Below, piece by piece: positions 8,680 to 17,329 of a stretch of 64,000 nt of DNA. Each line of letters begins with the position of its first letter. The first letter of the stretch is position 1. The notes under the pieces were generated by a model. The model had not been told where the DNA came from. It worked only from the letters and a program-made list of their open reading frames with translations, and searched no databases. The stretch comes from Pseudanabaena mucicola str. Chao 1806. GTDB lineage: Bacteria; Cyanobacteriota; Cyanobacteriia; Pseudanabaenales; Pseudanabaenaceae. Made by a program: the position numbers and the translations under genes. The DNA lies in the NCBI RefSeq assembly GCF_030323025.1, contig NZ_CP097329.1, forward strand, positions 1,829,001 to 1,893,000, in the 5' to 3' direction.

Positions 8680-10056
8680 TCATTTCCACTTAGCAAAAAT
8701 ATCTTTAATTTGTGCGATCGCCGTATTCGCCGCTTGTTCAGGTGTAGCAATACCCTGAGCCACAAATTTGATAGCTTTACCCCATATTTTGTCTGCTCCC
8801 ACACCTGCATAAGCAGGATTCTGTGCTGTATAAAATGAGGTATTGTTTTGGAATTGTTTCGTTGCTGTTAATATATGTGGATCTTGTGAGTCTTTGTAAT
8901 AGGGATCTTCCAATAGTTTTGGCATAGTTGGGAAATATCGCCCGCCTGCTCCTTTTAAATATGTCAACAAATTATTAGGTTGGATGATATGTGACAATAA
9001 GCTCTTCGCCATAGCTTGATTATTAGAGCTTGCAAAAATAACAGCCTGCTTCACCGCAACTAAATAGTTCAGTGGCTTACCACTAGGGGCAAGCGGCCAT
9101 TCGGTCGTCACTAATTTCTTGTTATAAACTACCGAGTCAAACTGTTGAGAAGCAGGGATAGATAACCCTGGGTTTGCGGTCATAAATGAATTCTTGCTCA
9201 GAAAAACCTGATTGTTATCAGCGTCTGTCCATTGAGTCGCTTTAGGGGGTACAAAGCCACTCTTATAAAATCCCGCATACTTAGTTAATGCAGCTATTAT
9301 TCCTTCGCGATTGTTAGGAATATCAATTTGGAGTTGACCATTATCATCTAATAAATCCACACCATAGGCTTCCAGAAACTGTTCAAACATAAAGATGGTA
9401 TCAGTGTTAGTGGGGTCTGGAGACATGGGTAAGCCAATGCCATAAATGTCCTTTTTTCCCCTACTTCTGGCGCGATCTTGGGCTGTTTCCCAAAACTTCC
9501 AAAAGCCATCCCAATCCCTCGGAATGCTCGTATCACCTAGTCCCATATCAGCAAGTAAATCGCGCCAATAATGAATTCCCGCCGCAAGTTGAGCAATTGG
9601 GACTGCGTGATAACTACGTTTATTAGTGACTCCATTTTTATAGGAAACTGCTTTGAGAGCGATCGGGCTAAATAAATCTTTGACAGGTTCAACAACATCA
9701 GTTACATCTACTAAGTTGTTCTGCCATGCTAATTTGGGATATAGAGCAAATTCAGCAGTATTACTAAATAGAATGTCTGGGGGATTACCATTGTTTAGCG
9801 CATTTTCAGTATCACGATTAATTGCTCCATCGTTATAAAAAGTAATCTCTACTTTAGTGTTATTATTTCTTTCCCACTCAGCAACAATCTGCGAAAGTGC
9901 TTCAGTTTCGGCAGGATAAAAGCTCTGAATCCACCAGACACGAAATTTAGGATTTTTGGTTTGAGGTCGATAATTTAAGACCGAGGAATCACTACAAGCC
10001 GCCATTCCCAGACCTGCTAGAGATAGTGATAGTTGGTTAAACTGACGACGACGCAT
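8680..10056 (-). CDS. ABC-type extracellular solute-binding lipoprotein (family 1, sugar type)
   Basis: 458 residues. The N-terminus MRRRQFNQLSLSLAGLGMAAC has twin Arg and a lipobox ending at Cys21, indicating export (possibly Tat) and lipidation. The body matches family 1 (maltose/glycerol-3-phosphate type) binding proteins, with FRVWWIQSFYPAETEALSQI at the start of the mature fold, a PPDILFSN loop and a YAGFYKSGFVPP region. No permease or ATPase gene is adjacent. Instead it is the first gene of an operon with the hybrid kinase. It may therefore be a ligand receptor feeding the dCache sensor rather than a transport component. It could alternatively serve transporter subunits encoded elsewhere. 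Confidence 0.88.
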   Translation of the reverse strand: MRRRQFNQLSLSLAGLGMAACSDSSVLNYRPQTKNPKFRVWWIQSFYPAETEALSQIVAEWERNNNTKVEITFYNDGAINRDTENALNNGNPPDILFSNTAEFALYPKLAWQNNLVDVTDVVEPVKDLFSPIALKAVSYKNGVTNKRSYHAVPIAQLAAGIHYWRDLLADMGLGDTSIPRDWDGFWKFWETAQDRARSRGKKDIYGIGLPMSPDPTNTDTIFMFEQFLEAYGVDLLDDNGQLQIDIPNNREGIIAALTKYAGFYKSGFVPPKATQWTDADNNQVFLSKNSFMTANPGLSIPASQQFDSVVYNKKLVTTEWPLAPSGKPLNYLVAVKQAVIFASSNNQAMAKSLLSHIIQPNNLLTYLKGAGGRYFPTMPKLLEDPYYKDSQDPHILTATKQFQNNTSFYTAQNPAYAGVGADKIWGKAIKFVAQGIATPEQAANTAIAQIKDIFAKWK

Positions 10057-10108
10057 AAATTTCTTAAGATTAAGGAATTAATCAAAACAATAATTCAGTA
10101 AAAATTGC

Positions 10109-10205
10109 TATAGCGTTTTTCAATCAAGTGAGGTACATAAGTTTATTTCACCGCCGAAGGGGGTGAAATAAACTTATGTACCTTACCAGACTGGTAAACG
10201 CTATA
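10109..10205. mobile_element. Palindromic element, family R3, copy 1
   Basis: Ends TATAGCGTTTTTCAATCAAG and GGTAAACGCTATA enclose the stem GTACATAAGTTTATTTCACC/GGTGAAATAAACTTATGTAC. Its last four bases (TATA) are shared with the next element. Relatives lie at 14791, 22765 (degraded), 29700 and 35650. Confidence 0.75.
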
Positions 10206-10292
10206 GCAATTCTAAATAATTCGTATTTTTGGGATTTTGAGGAAGTTCACACCGAAAGTGTGAACTTCCTCAAAACATCTAGGATTGCTATA
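10202..10292. mobile_element. TA-flanked palindrome, family R2, copy 2
   Basis: Ends TATAGCAATTCTAAAT and ATCTAGGATTGCTATA enclose the stem TTTTGAGGAAGTTCACAC/GTGTGAACTTCCTCAAAA. It adjoins R3 copy 1 through a shared TATA and lies just downstream of the HAD gene stop. Confidence 0.75.
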
Positions 10293-10301
10293 TAGATAGA
10301 A

Positions 10302-10952
10302 CTAGGCACCACTTATAGCAGTTTCAAGCTGTGTTAAGTCTGGCAAAACAACAGTTTCTATGCTAAAGGGATAGGTTTGCGGATATTGCAACACCCTGCC
10401 TATAAATTTTACACCTGCACCGATCGCGCCTTCATAATCAGCGATCGCATCACCAACCATTAACACGCGATCAGGGTTAAACCCATGATTTGTTAGAATC
10501 TTTTGAATAATAGCGCTTTTTTTGGTAGGAGAACCATGAACAGAGACAAAATAATGGTTCATGTTACGGAATGACACAATCCGTTTCAGTTCTTCATCTG
10601 GAGTGCCAGAGGCAACAAATAGAGGAATTGATTGGTAATACTTTTCGAGAAAATCATCGGCTCCTAATACATAGGGCGATGCTATTACTGCACTTTCAAC
10701 ATATTGGGAAAAGCGATCGCCAAGTTGTATCTCCTCCTCCTTCGTTAATGTCTTTCCCAGCAGGGCTTCGTGATAATAGCGAAATTTTTCAAAGCGCGAG
10801 ATGCCATTGTTCAAAAGATGGTAGTTCTCAACCTGCTTTACTATTTGCTCTCCATATTCTTTATACAGAGCAGCAAAGGCTCTAGTTTTGACATCTACTG
10901 ACTCAACGATGACTCCATCAAAGTCAAATACAATCGCATCATATTTTTTCAT
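10302..10952 (-). CDS. HAD-superfamily phosphatase (IA subfamily, phosphoglycolate phosphatase/beta-PGM-like)
   Basis: 216 residues from the ATG at 10952; an ATG four codons upstream (10964) is also possible. HAD motif I is FDFDGVIVES near the N-terminus. Motif II is the Ser/Thr in VASGTP, motif III the Lys of SPTKKSAII, and motif IV MVGDAIADYEGAIGAG. An alpha-helical cap separates motifs I and II, as in subfamily IA. It likely dephosphorylates a small sugar or organic-acid phosphate in the cytoplasm. It is the most downstream gene of a same-strand set with a 2-hydroxyacid dehydrogenase, an AEC transporter, an SDR and a cupin. The substrate is unknown. Confidence 0.82.
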   Translation of the reverse strand: MKKYDAIVFDFDGVIVESVDVKTRAFAALYKEYGEQIVKQVENYHLLNNGISRFEKFRYYHEALLGKTLTKEEEIQLGDRFSQYVESAVIASPYVLGADDFLEKYYQSIPLFVASGTPDEELKRIVSFRNMNHYFVSVHGSPTKKSAIIQKILTNHGFNPDRVLMVGDAIADYEGAIGAGVKFIGRVLQYPQTYPFSIETVVLPDLTQLETAISGA

Positions 10953-10992
10953 AGTATTTCCCATTTATTTTCTCATTTATTTTTTATAAGAA

Positions 10993-11085
10993 TAGGACTT
11001 ACGCAAAACGAACGAATTTCTGAGGATTGAGGTAGATGTGGTGCGGTCAAAGCCCGCACCACATCTACCCAATGCGTAAGTCCTA
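10993..11085. mobile_element. TA-flanked palindrome, family R4, copy 1
   Basis: Terminal arms TAGGACTTACGCAAAACGAA and AATGCGTAAGTCCTA enclose the stem GTAGATGTGGTGCGG/CCGCACCACATCTAC. A near-identical copy at 17726-17818 truncates an ORF, and a degraded copy lies at 27791-27863. Confidence 0.8.
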
Positions 11086-11114
11086 AAGAAATTTTATACA
11101 AAGAATTTTCGTAA

Positions 11115-11146
11115 AAAAAGAGAGTGCCAAGCACTCTCTTTTTTTA
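11115..11146 (-). terminator. Rho-independent terminator at the end of the hydroxyacid dehydrogenase gene
   Basis: AAAAAAAGAGAGTGC/GCACTCTCTTTTTTT is a perfect stem with A/T tracts on both sides, so it works in either direction. It overlaps the stop codon region of the minus-strand dehydrogenase. Confidence 0.85.
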
Positions 11147-12076
11147 TTGCGCTAAACCAAGCTCAACAAGACCATCAAAGAGATGTTGTGCAGATTCTTC
11201 TTCCATTAGTGCTCTCGCCTCCCTAGCATAGGAACCCATATGTGGAGTCAAAATAACTTGTGGAAGACTTGCCAACTTGCCAGTGTAGGGTTCCTCTTCA
11301 AAGACATCAAGGGCTGCTCCTGCTAAGTGCCCTGATACGAGCGCATCATATAAAGCTTCTTCATCAATGATGCCCCCTCTCGAAGTATTGATTAAAATAC
11401 TGCCTGCCTGCATCTTATTAATAAAGTCGCGATCGACTAAATGATGATTTTCCTTGCTATAGGGAATATGAATTGTCACTACAGTTGCCATAGCCAGAAA
11501 TTCATCTAGTGATGCTACACTCACAGTATCAGCAAATAGTGAACTACTAGCTATATCATAGGCAACTCTTTTGGCTCCAAAAGTTTTCAGAAGTTGCCCC
11601 ACTCGATTACCAACTCTTCCATAACCCAATAAGCCAATAACTTGAGATGCAATGAGTCTTCCCATTAATGGCTTCCATGTTCCTGTCCGCAGTTGGCGAT
11701 CGGCTTCTGCAATTCGTCTTAATGAAGCAAGTATTAAACTTACTGCTAGTTCCGCTACTGCAATTACTGGCGCTGTAGGCGTTATATGCACGGGAATACC
11801 CATTTCTGCTGCTGCGTGGAGATCGACGCTATCAGTACCAATTCCGCATCGTGAAATAATTTTGAGAGACTTAGCTGAGGAGAGAACATTACGTGTGATT
11901 GGTTCTACACCTGCAATCATGCCCACAACATCATCACTGAGTAATTCTAAAAGTTCTGATTCTTTTAGTCTCCTACCATAGGGATTTAAAATAATCTCAA
12001 ATCCTTGCTGTTGAAGCTTTTGCAAAATCTGATTGCTTTGCAGATCGAAAGAAGAAGTACTAATCAGTAGTTTCAT
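11144..12076 (-). CDS. D-isomer-specific 2-hydroxyacid dehydrogenase (phosphoglycerate dehydrogenase-like)
   Basis: 310 residues. The NAD-binding motif is GLLGYGRVGNRVGQLL (about 148-163), with Asp175 of VAYDIA giving NAD preference. The catalytic Arg lies in NTSRGGIIDEEAL, the Glu in FEEEPYTGKL and the His in LTPHMGSYARE. It lacks the C-terminal ASB/ACT domains of biosynthetic SerA, so it is a short stand-alone enzyme that probably interconverts a D-2-hydroxyacid and a 2-oxoacid. With the HAD, SDR and cupin genes on the same strand it may belong to one uncharacterised small-molecule pathway. The family is certain, the substrate is not. Confidence 0.85.
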   Translation of the reverse strand: MKLLISTSSFDLQSNQILQKLQQQGFEIILNPYGRRLKESELLELLSDDVVGMIAGVEPITRNVLSSAKSLKIISRCGIGTDSVDLHAAAEMGIPVHITPTAPVIAVAELAVSLILASLRRIAEADRQLRTGTWKPLMGRLIASQVIGLLGYGRVGNRVGQLLKTFGAKRVAYDIASSSLFADTVSVASLDEFLAMATVVTIHIPYSKENHHLVDRDFINKMQAGSILINTSRGGIIDEEALYDALVSGHLAGAALDVFEEEPYTGKLASLPQVILTPHMGSYAREARALMEEESAQHLFDGLVELGLAQ

Positions 12077-12272
12077 GTATTAATTGTCTAATTTTTGGTT
12101 GTTTCTTTAGTATGTAAAAAAATAATATGACATTAAGTGCAAGATTATAAGCAATTTAAGTAATTTTTTTTTAATATGTCTTGAATATATTGGACAACTT
12201 ATTTTTTATGTTTAAATAGAATTGATAATTACATTTAAGTAGACTTAAATTTAATATTTAAACTCATATTCT

Positions 12273-13295
12273 TTATGAAAATAACCATAGCCAAATAGGT
12301 ATAGTAAATAACAGCAACACGACACCAAAGGCTAAGGTCGTAACCGTCAGGTCTCGGTCAAGATTATAGGCTTGAGCTATAACTAGGGTAGAAAAGGCTG
12401 GAGGCATTGCCATTTGCAAGACCATTGCTAGCCGAGGTTCTCCTGTAACTCCAAAAAACATCAAGCCAGTACCCACCACTAATGGGGTGAGTAGCATTTT
12501 GATTGATAGACAAGTGAGTGCTTTTTTGATGTTTTTGAAGGTCTGTAACTGACTAAGCTGCATCCCAATCATTACGAGTGAGAGGGTAACAGTTGTCCAT
12601 GCGATCGCATTCATTCCCGAAGTAATTACTGTTGGCAATGGGACAAATCGCATACCAACACCGATGGGTAAACTCCATAACGCTGGAGTCTTTGCCATTG
12701 ATACAAGTGGATTTGGTTTCGGCAGGTTGTTAGCTGTGCTGCCAAAACGACTTGCCAAAGCAATACCAACGGAATAGGCGGCGATCGTTGAGCCAATTAG
12801 GTCATAAAATAGTGACCATGCAAAATAACGAGGTTCCACTAGGGCAAGACTTACAGGATATCCCATAAAAGCAGTATTTCCTAAAGTCATTGCAAGCAAA
12901 AAACTGCCTTGAGTTGGTCCTGACCATGCACTTTCTTGTTGGATGGTTGTGTTTGTCCCAGATGTTACTTCAACAGTTTTTTCGCGAGATGTGATCCCCC
13001 TAGATAAAGCCTGAAACCTTTCATCACTCACACCTAAATCGATCCAAATCCAAGCCAAGCCTGCACCTACAAAAATTGCTACCCAAGCCGTCGTTGGTGC
13101 AATCACAATCCATCCTGATAAATCAGCTTGACGCAAAAAGGAAACAATTCCAATAGGAATTCCCACAAACAGTAAAGCTTTGCCTAGATAGCTGATGTAG
13201 ACATTGGGTAGGAGTTTTCCTAATACATATCCCAAAAGAGTCCATCCAATTAATCTCACATACAGCATGACGAGGGGATTTTCTAATGTAAACAT
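12273..13295 (-). CDS. AEC (auxin efflux carrier) family transporter
   Basis: 340 residues with about ten hydrophobic helices in two halves, and an intracellular loop of polar sequence at about 95-130. Family features are the repeated Asn/Pro-broken helices (TLGNTAFMGYPVSLAL and MPPAFSTLVIAQAYNLD). Bacterial AEC proteins export or import organic acids such as malate, or amino-acid derivatives. The gene sits between the SDR and the hydroxyacid dehydrogenase and could move the substrate or product of those enzymes. Spacers of 174 and 196 nt on its two sides mean that co-transcription is not certain. Confidence 0.83.
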   Translation of the reverse strand: MFTLENPLVMLYVRLIGWTLLGYVLGKLLPNVYISYLGKALLFVGIPIGIVSFLRQADLSGWIVIAPTTAWVAIFVGAGLAWIWIDLGVSDERFQALSRGITSREKTVEVTSGTNTTIQQESAWSGPTQGSFLLAMTLGNTAFMGYPVSLALVEPRYFAWSLFYDLIGSTIAAYSVGIALASRFGSTANNLPKPNPLVSMAKTPALWSLPIGVGMRFVPLPTVITSGMNAIAWTTVTLSLVMIGMQLSQLQTFKNIKKALTCLSIKMLLTPLVVGTGLMFFGVTGEPRLAMVLQMAMPPAFSTLVIAQAYNLDRDLTVTTLAFGVVLLLFTIPIWLWLFS

Positions 13296-13469
13296 AGAAT
13301 TATACGTACAAACTAAGTGTGAGAGTTACCAAGCCAAACTGTAGAGGTTTTCATTGTCTCTGAATCACAATGAAAGCTTCAATCTGGACTTTATAGGAGT
13401 TACCAGTATAGTGAAGTACAGACTTGATTTCACTCCTTCGGCAGAGAAAAACCATTTAGGATTGCTGTA

Positions 13470-14231
13470 TTAGAATTGTCCTCCATTGACATCAATGATC
13501 GCACCTGTCATATAACTGGATAGATGTGATGCGAGAAATAGAATGACATTTACCTGCTCCTCCATGGAAGCAATTCTGCCCAAGGGGATGGAATCAATCA
13601 ATTTTTGTTCAGCTTCTGGCGGCAAAGTTGCTGCCAACATTGGGGTATAGGTTTGACTGGGGCAAATCGCATTAACATTAATTTGAAAGGGGGCTAGCTC
13701 GTAAGCAAGCTGTCTAGTAAAGCCCACCACTCCAGCTTTGGAAGCAACATAGTGAATTCCTGATATTTTGCTTCTAAAATGCCCTGCGATCGAAGAAACA
13801 TTGATAATGTTGCCATTTCTTTGTTGCTTCATGATCGGTACTACATATTTACAGCACAGAAACTGACTGGTGAGATTGGTTGCCATGACGCGATTCCAAT
13901 CCTCAAGGGAAATATCTTCAATCTTGGCAAGTTGATTGATGGCGGCATTGTTGATCAGGATATCAATGCGCCCATATCTCTCAAAAACTGTAGCGATCGC
14001 TTGTTTAACTTGAATCTCGTCAGTGACATCACAGGGCAGAGATAGAGCCGATTTATCTGCGGCATTGAGCGCAGAAGCGATCGCTTCTGCGCCACTACGA
14101 GAAATAAATACGGTATGAGCATCACAATTTGCGATCGCTTCTGCCACAGCTTGACCAATACCACTACTTGCACCAGTAATAATTGCTACCTTTCCCTTGA
14201 AATCTTGGGGAAAGTCACGGAATTTGGTCAT
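13470..14231 (-). CDS. Short-chain dehydrogenase/reductase (FabG-like)
   Basis: 253 residues, classical SDR. The cofactor motif is TGASSGIGQAV at 20-30, the NNAAI motif at about 92-96, catalytic Ser in NVSSIAG, and the Tyr-x-x-x-Lys pair in HYVASKAGVVGFTRQ, followed by CPSQTYTPM. The C-terminal GAIIDVNGG is typical. It lies 14 nt after the cupin gene, so the two are probably co-transcribed. It is not next to acpP/fabF (19.4 kb), which argues against a housekeeping FabG role. It more likely reduces or oxidises a carbonyl/alcohol in the pathway of this cluster. Confidence 0.87.
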   Translation of the reverse strand: MTKFRDFPQDFKGKVAIITGASSGIGQAVAEAIANCDAHTVFISRSGAEAIASALNAADKSALSLPCDVTDEIQVKQAIATVFERYGRIDILINNAAINQLAKIEDISLEDWNRVMATNLTSQFLCCKYVVPIMKQQRNGNIINVSSIAGHFRSKISGIHYVASKAGVVGFTRQLAYELAPFQINVNAICPSQTYTPMLAATLPPEAEQKLIDSIPLGRIASMEEQVNVILFLASHLSSYMTGAIIDVNGGQF

Positions 14232-14245
14232 GATTGCTACATCAA

Positions 14246-14695
14246 CTAATTTTGGGCAAAAACGTGATCTTCTACAAAAATGTGATTGACATCGGGCTTA
14301 CCGATCGCTAGACGAATCGATGGCTGATCACCCACAACGCGGATATTATGAATCACCTTACGTGGAACAAAAACGATGTCATCTTTTTTGGCGTGATAGG
14401 TTCCATAACCATCTACATCCCACTCAAGTTCACCTTCCATGATTACCCACCATTCATCCTCATTGGCATGATAGTGAGTGCGATTGCTTTCACCAGGCTT
14501 TTGGCAAATCATCACAGCACTCATCATATCGGTGTAAATGAGGCGCACTGACCAAGATGGTTCACCCATCTCTTTTTTAATGTCTTCTAAACGATTGAAG
14601 ATGCGATTGATACTGTCATGGGTGTTTGCCTTAGCAACTCCATCATTTTTCATCACGCTAGCGAGGTCTTTGTCTTGAGTAGCGATCGCGGTCAT
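14246..14695 (-). CDS. Cupin-domain protein
   Basis: 149 residues. A single conserved beta-barrel carries the metal-binding pattern in TRTHYH-type form: NRTHYHANEDEWWVIMEGE (His, His, Glu) and a second His in VPRKVIHNIRV. The N-terminal 30 residues are polar and may be disordered. Cupins of this size act as isomerases, dioxygenases or sugar epimerases. Being first in a cupin-SDR pair fits a step in small-molecule or sugar metabolism. A second methionine, at residue 15, is a possible later start. No specific activity can be assigned. Confidence 0.8.
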   Translation of the reverse strand: MTAIATQDKDLASVMKNDGVAKANTHDSINRIFNRLEDIKKEMGEPSWSVRLIYTDMMSAVMICQKPGESNRTHYHANEDEWWVIMEGELEWDVDGYGTYHAKKDDIVFVPRKVIHNIRVVGDQPSIRLAIGKPDVNHIFVEDHVFAQN

Positions 14696-14790
14696 AAGTT
14701 ATTTCTCCATCAATCATTAAGTACTTTGTGTTTACTTAAAATCCTAAAATATTTTTGAGAGTGACACTTTGTGCCATTTTCAGAAATATT

Positions 14791-14885
14791 TATAGCATTT
14801 ACTAGTCTTGTGAAGTACAGGTTTGTCTCCTCGCCTTTTTCGGGGAAACAAACCTATGTACCTCGCTTAATTGAAAAACGCTATA
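14791..14885. mobile_element. Palindromic element, family R3, copy 2
   Basis: It starts TATAGCATTTACTAG and ends TTGAAAAACGCTATA, around the imperfect stem GTACAGGTTTGTCTCC/GGAAACAAACCTATGTAC. The ends match R3 copy 1 at 10109. Confidence 0.7.
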
Positions 14886-14964
14886 TGTAATTCAAAAAGC
14901 CTCAGTAGACTATTACCCTAACTAACAATATTAGTTAGGGTTTATCTTATGGATCATACAACTT

Positions 14965-15062
14965 ATTGGGGTTTTCATTTTGCCGTAAGTAAAATGAAAA
15001 TTCAAATCCCTTAATATGATTGTTTTTGTTTTCAAATGAGTCCACACTCATTTGAAAACTGC
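14965..15062. repeat. Double-hairpin unit, family R9, copy 1
   Basis: One stem is TTTTCATTTTGCC/GTAAAATGAAAA and a second is GTTTTCAAATGAGT/ACTCATTTGAAAAC. The same pair of hairpins, in the other order, lies at 29700-29804, and a variant lies at 21169-21267. Confidence 0.65.
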
Positions 15063-15179
15063 AATATCTGCTGTTTTTAAGAGAAGCTTTGCTTAACAAA
15101 AATCCTCTCAAAAACTACTTTAAATTACCTCTAGTTCACACTAAATAAGTAACTAGTAAAGCAATCTATTACCGATTTA

Positions 15180-15279
15180 AGCAGCTAGACATAAGTAAAC
15201 TAAAAACCGAGAGTTTTGTTCCGCCCGCGTAGCGGGCGGAACAAAACTCTGGTTTGGGTTTTAACTAAGTTGAGCTACT
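15180..15279. mobile_element. TA-flanked MITE-like palindrome, family R1, copy 3
   Basis: A 100-bp copy starting AGCAGCTAGACATAAG and ending AAGTTGAGCTACT, with TA at 15178-15179 and 15280-15281. It shares the AGCAGCT end variant with the copy at 18099. Confidence 0.85.
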
Positions 15280-15288
15280 TATAATTAA

Positions 15289-15397
15289 TTACTGATGTTA
15301 CGTGGAAGTTTCTAAGACCCTCACCCCTGCCCCCTCACCCATCAAGGGAGAGGGGGCAGGGGGGTGAGGGTGATATTTGTTCCGCGTAACATCAGTT
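15289..15397. mobile_element. Composite palindrome with a CCTCACCCC core
   Basis: Outer arms ACTGATGTTACGTGGAA and TTCCGCGTAACATCAGT surround the inner stem CCCTCACCCCTGCCCCCTC/GAGGGGGCAGGGGGGTGAGG. The inner motif is related to the insert inside mfd at 61901-61939. The element ends three bases before the porin stop codon and may act as its terminator. Confidence 0.75.
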
Positions 15398-15399
15398 AC

Positions 15400-17070
15400 T
15401 TAGAAAGTGAACGTTGTCCGAATTACACCAACAGTTGCTGTCGGATTGGTGCTGACACCTTCAGGATTGAAAACCCAGAAAATCCCAGGGGTGATACTGA
15501 TGTTTTTGCTGATACGATAACGATAGAACAACTCTAAATGATAAGGAGTGGAATTAACTGCTCCTAAAGTTGCTGTGCCACTTACAGATGAGCGATTGAT
15601 GGGCTGACCAAAAAGAATGCTTCCTGCACTGCCTTCGCTAAACAAGTCATTGAGGGTTAACCCAGTAATCCAACTAGTAAAGGTAGTCGATGCAGAAGCA
15701 TTTACTGCATCTGCAAAAATCACCGTTCCCCATGTATGGAATGTCAACTTAGGTGTGATTTTCCAAGCTAAATTACCTGCGATCGAGTTAGCTCTGGTTG
15801 AACCATTTACAGCGTTAGTCCCATCGGTAGTAATAAATTCTGAACTGGTTAAACCAGTACCTAAAGTACTTCTACCATTACCTCCAAACTGTTGATAAGT
15901 ATTAGCATAGGTAATAGAAGTATCTAGATTATCAGCAGGTTTGAATAAAAGCTGCACTAGAGCAATGGTCGAGCCTCCAAATAATCCACCTGTTCCACCA
16001 GGAGAAGCTGTAGCAGGTGCAGATGATCCATAACCTGCTTGAAGTCTCACTTTGTCTGTGATTGCCCAATCAAACGCAAACAAAGAAGATGTAGCTGCAA
16101 TCCGCATTAATGGATCAAAACGCCCAAACCTAGAAATGGAACCTTGACCATTGCTTGCCACAGGAGAAAGCACTGTGAAGAATTCATCAGGGAAGCTAAT
16201 GGGGGCGATGTAGAGGTTGACCTTACCATCAAAAATCGGGAATTTGTAGTCCAGTAAGCTTAGATTAAATGTATTTACGGGAGAGTTGCCAGGTAAACTG
16301 GTTGTTCCCGTGTTACCAGAACCTGGACCAATTCTGGCTGTGTTAGTTCCTAGTAAAGCGGCAAGGCTGGAAGTATCAGCTGTACTACCTAAGTTGTTAC
16401 CTGCTTCGAGGCGAGTTCTGAGTAAGTCTTTACCTGTAAAACTGGTGTTGAGTACAAGGCGAGCTCGATATCCCAACGTGACATTAGAGTTAGCGTTATT
16501 GGGACCACCAGTACCTGCAGTAGTAGAGAAGATAACTTCACCTGTAAGTTTAGTGGTGGTCGAAAATTGTTGTGCTTCTAGCTTAGTGACTTTGGCATCG
16601 AGGGCATCAACACGACCACGTAGAGTGGCAAGTTCTGCGGCAAACTCTTCCTGTAGTTTTTGGAGAGTAGCGAGATCTTCTTTGCTAACTTTGTCAGCCA
16701 GACCTGCGGAGATGATCTCGTTGATTTTATCGAGACAAGCATTTAAGCCTGCGGCAAATTCATAGCGACTGGTGGCTTGCTTGCCGCGAAAAGTGCGATC
16801 AGGATAACCAGCAATACAACCATAACGCTCAACTAGGGATTGTAGAGCCGTAAAAGCCCAATCAGTGGGCTTGACATCACTTAGTTGGGATACGGATGTA
16901 ACGTTCTGTGCTTGTTTTTGTATTTCTTGCTTCAGTTCAATAGCCTTGAAGGGATCGCCATTGATAAAGGATGAAGTGGTTTCAGCTTGTGCAGTACTTG
17001 GAGCTAGAGCTATTGCTGATAGTAAGGAAAGGCTAGCTACAGTATTTACAGATTTATTGAGCTTGATCAT
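15400..17070 (-). CDS. SLH-domain OprB-type porin (iron-uptake porin, SomA-like)
   Basis: 556 residues from the ATG at 17070, which has AGAGGAG 7 nt upstream; a longer in-frame reading from 17121 lacks a ribosome site. A signal peptide (about 1-29, cut after AQA) precedes one SLH domain (about 50-115: DVKPTDWAFTALQSLVERYG and GYPDRTFRGKQATSRYEFA). A coiled coil (about 130-175) with RGRVDALDAKVTKLEAQ follows, then an OprB-like beta-barrel ending in Phe. This is the standard cyanobacterial outer-membrane porin, anchored to peptidoglycan-linked polysaccharide by the SLH domain. Relatives are major outer-membrane channels, and one subgroup is needed for iron uptake. Specificity cannot be read here. 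Confidence 0.9.
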   Translation of the reverse strand: MIKLNKSVNTVASLSLLSAIALAPSTAQAETTSSFINGDPFKAIELKQEIQKQAQNVTSVSQLSDVKPTDWAFTALQSLVERYGCIAGYPDRTFRGKQATSRYEFAAGLNACLDKINEIISAGLADKVSKEDLATLQKLQEEFAAELATLRGRVDALDAKVTKLEAQQFSTTTKLTGEVIFSTTAGTGGPNNANSNVTLGYRARLVLNTSFTGKDLLRTRLEAGNNLGSTADTSSLAALLGTNTARIGPGSGNTGTTSLPGNSPVNTFNLSLLDYKFPIFDGKVNLYIAPISFPDEFFTVLSPVASNGQGSISRFGRFDPLMRIAATSSLFAFDWAITDKVRLQAGYGSSAPATASPGGTGGLFGGSTIALVQLLFKPADNLDTSITYANTYQQFGGNGRSTLGTGLTSSEFITTDGTNAVNGSTRANSIAGNLAWKITPKLTFHTWGTVIFADAVNASASTTFTSWITGLTLNDLFSEGSAGSILFGQPINRSSVSGTATLGAVNSTPYHLELFYRYRISKNISITPGIFWVFNPEGVSTNPTATVGVIRTTFTF

Positions 17071-17329
17071 TCTAGAGTCTCCTCTTCTACACCTAGCACA
17101 AGATTCTAGTTTGGTTAGCATTGTTTGTCAAAGGTATATTTGGCAAGTCAGTACTAGAGAGTGAAAAAAACTTCTTGCCGCCTTCGAGCCTTGATGGTAG
17201 CAAAATTCACCCTTATGTCAGCAGCAGATAGTATTTCACACATTCCACACGAATAACTTATACAGGGTAGGCACAAATAATTAGCTTGCCCTGGTTTTTA
17301 TGGATATGGAGACTTAATCTGCATTTCTT

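Larger units (their letters stand above)
14696..15399. other. 704-bp gene-free region filled with palindromic elements
   Basis: This spacer between the cupin and porin genes holds an R3 element (14791-14885), a two-hairpin R9 unit (14965-15062), R1 copy 3 (15180-15279) and a nested palindrome (15289-15397). No ORF with a plausible start and composition is visible. Confidence 0.7.

Noticed and set aside
15617-16765. Long plus-strand ORFs opposite the porin gene
   Set aside because: Antisense shadows of a strongly biased coding gene; no start signals and composition is mirrored from the porin.
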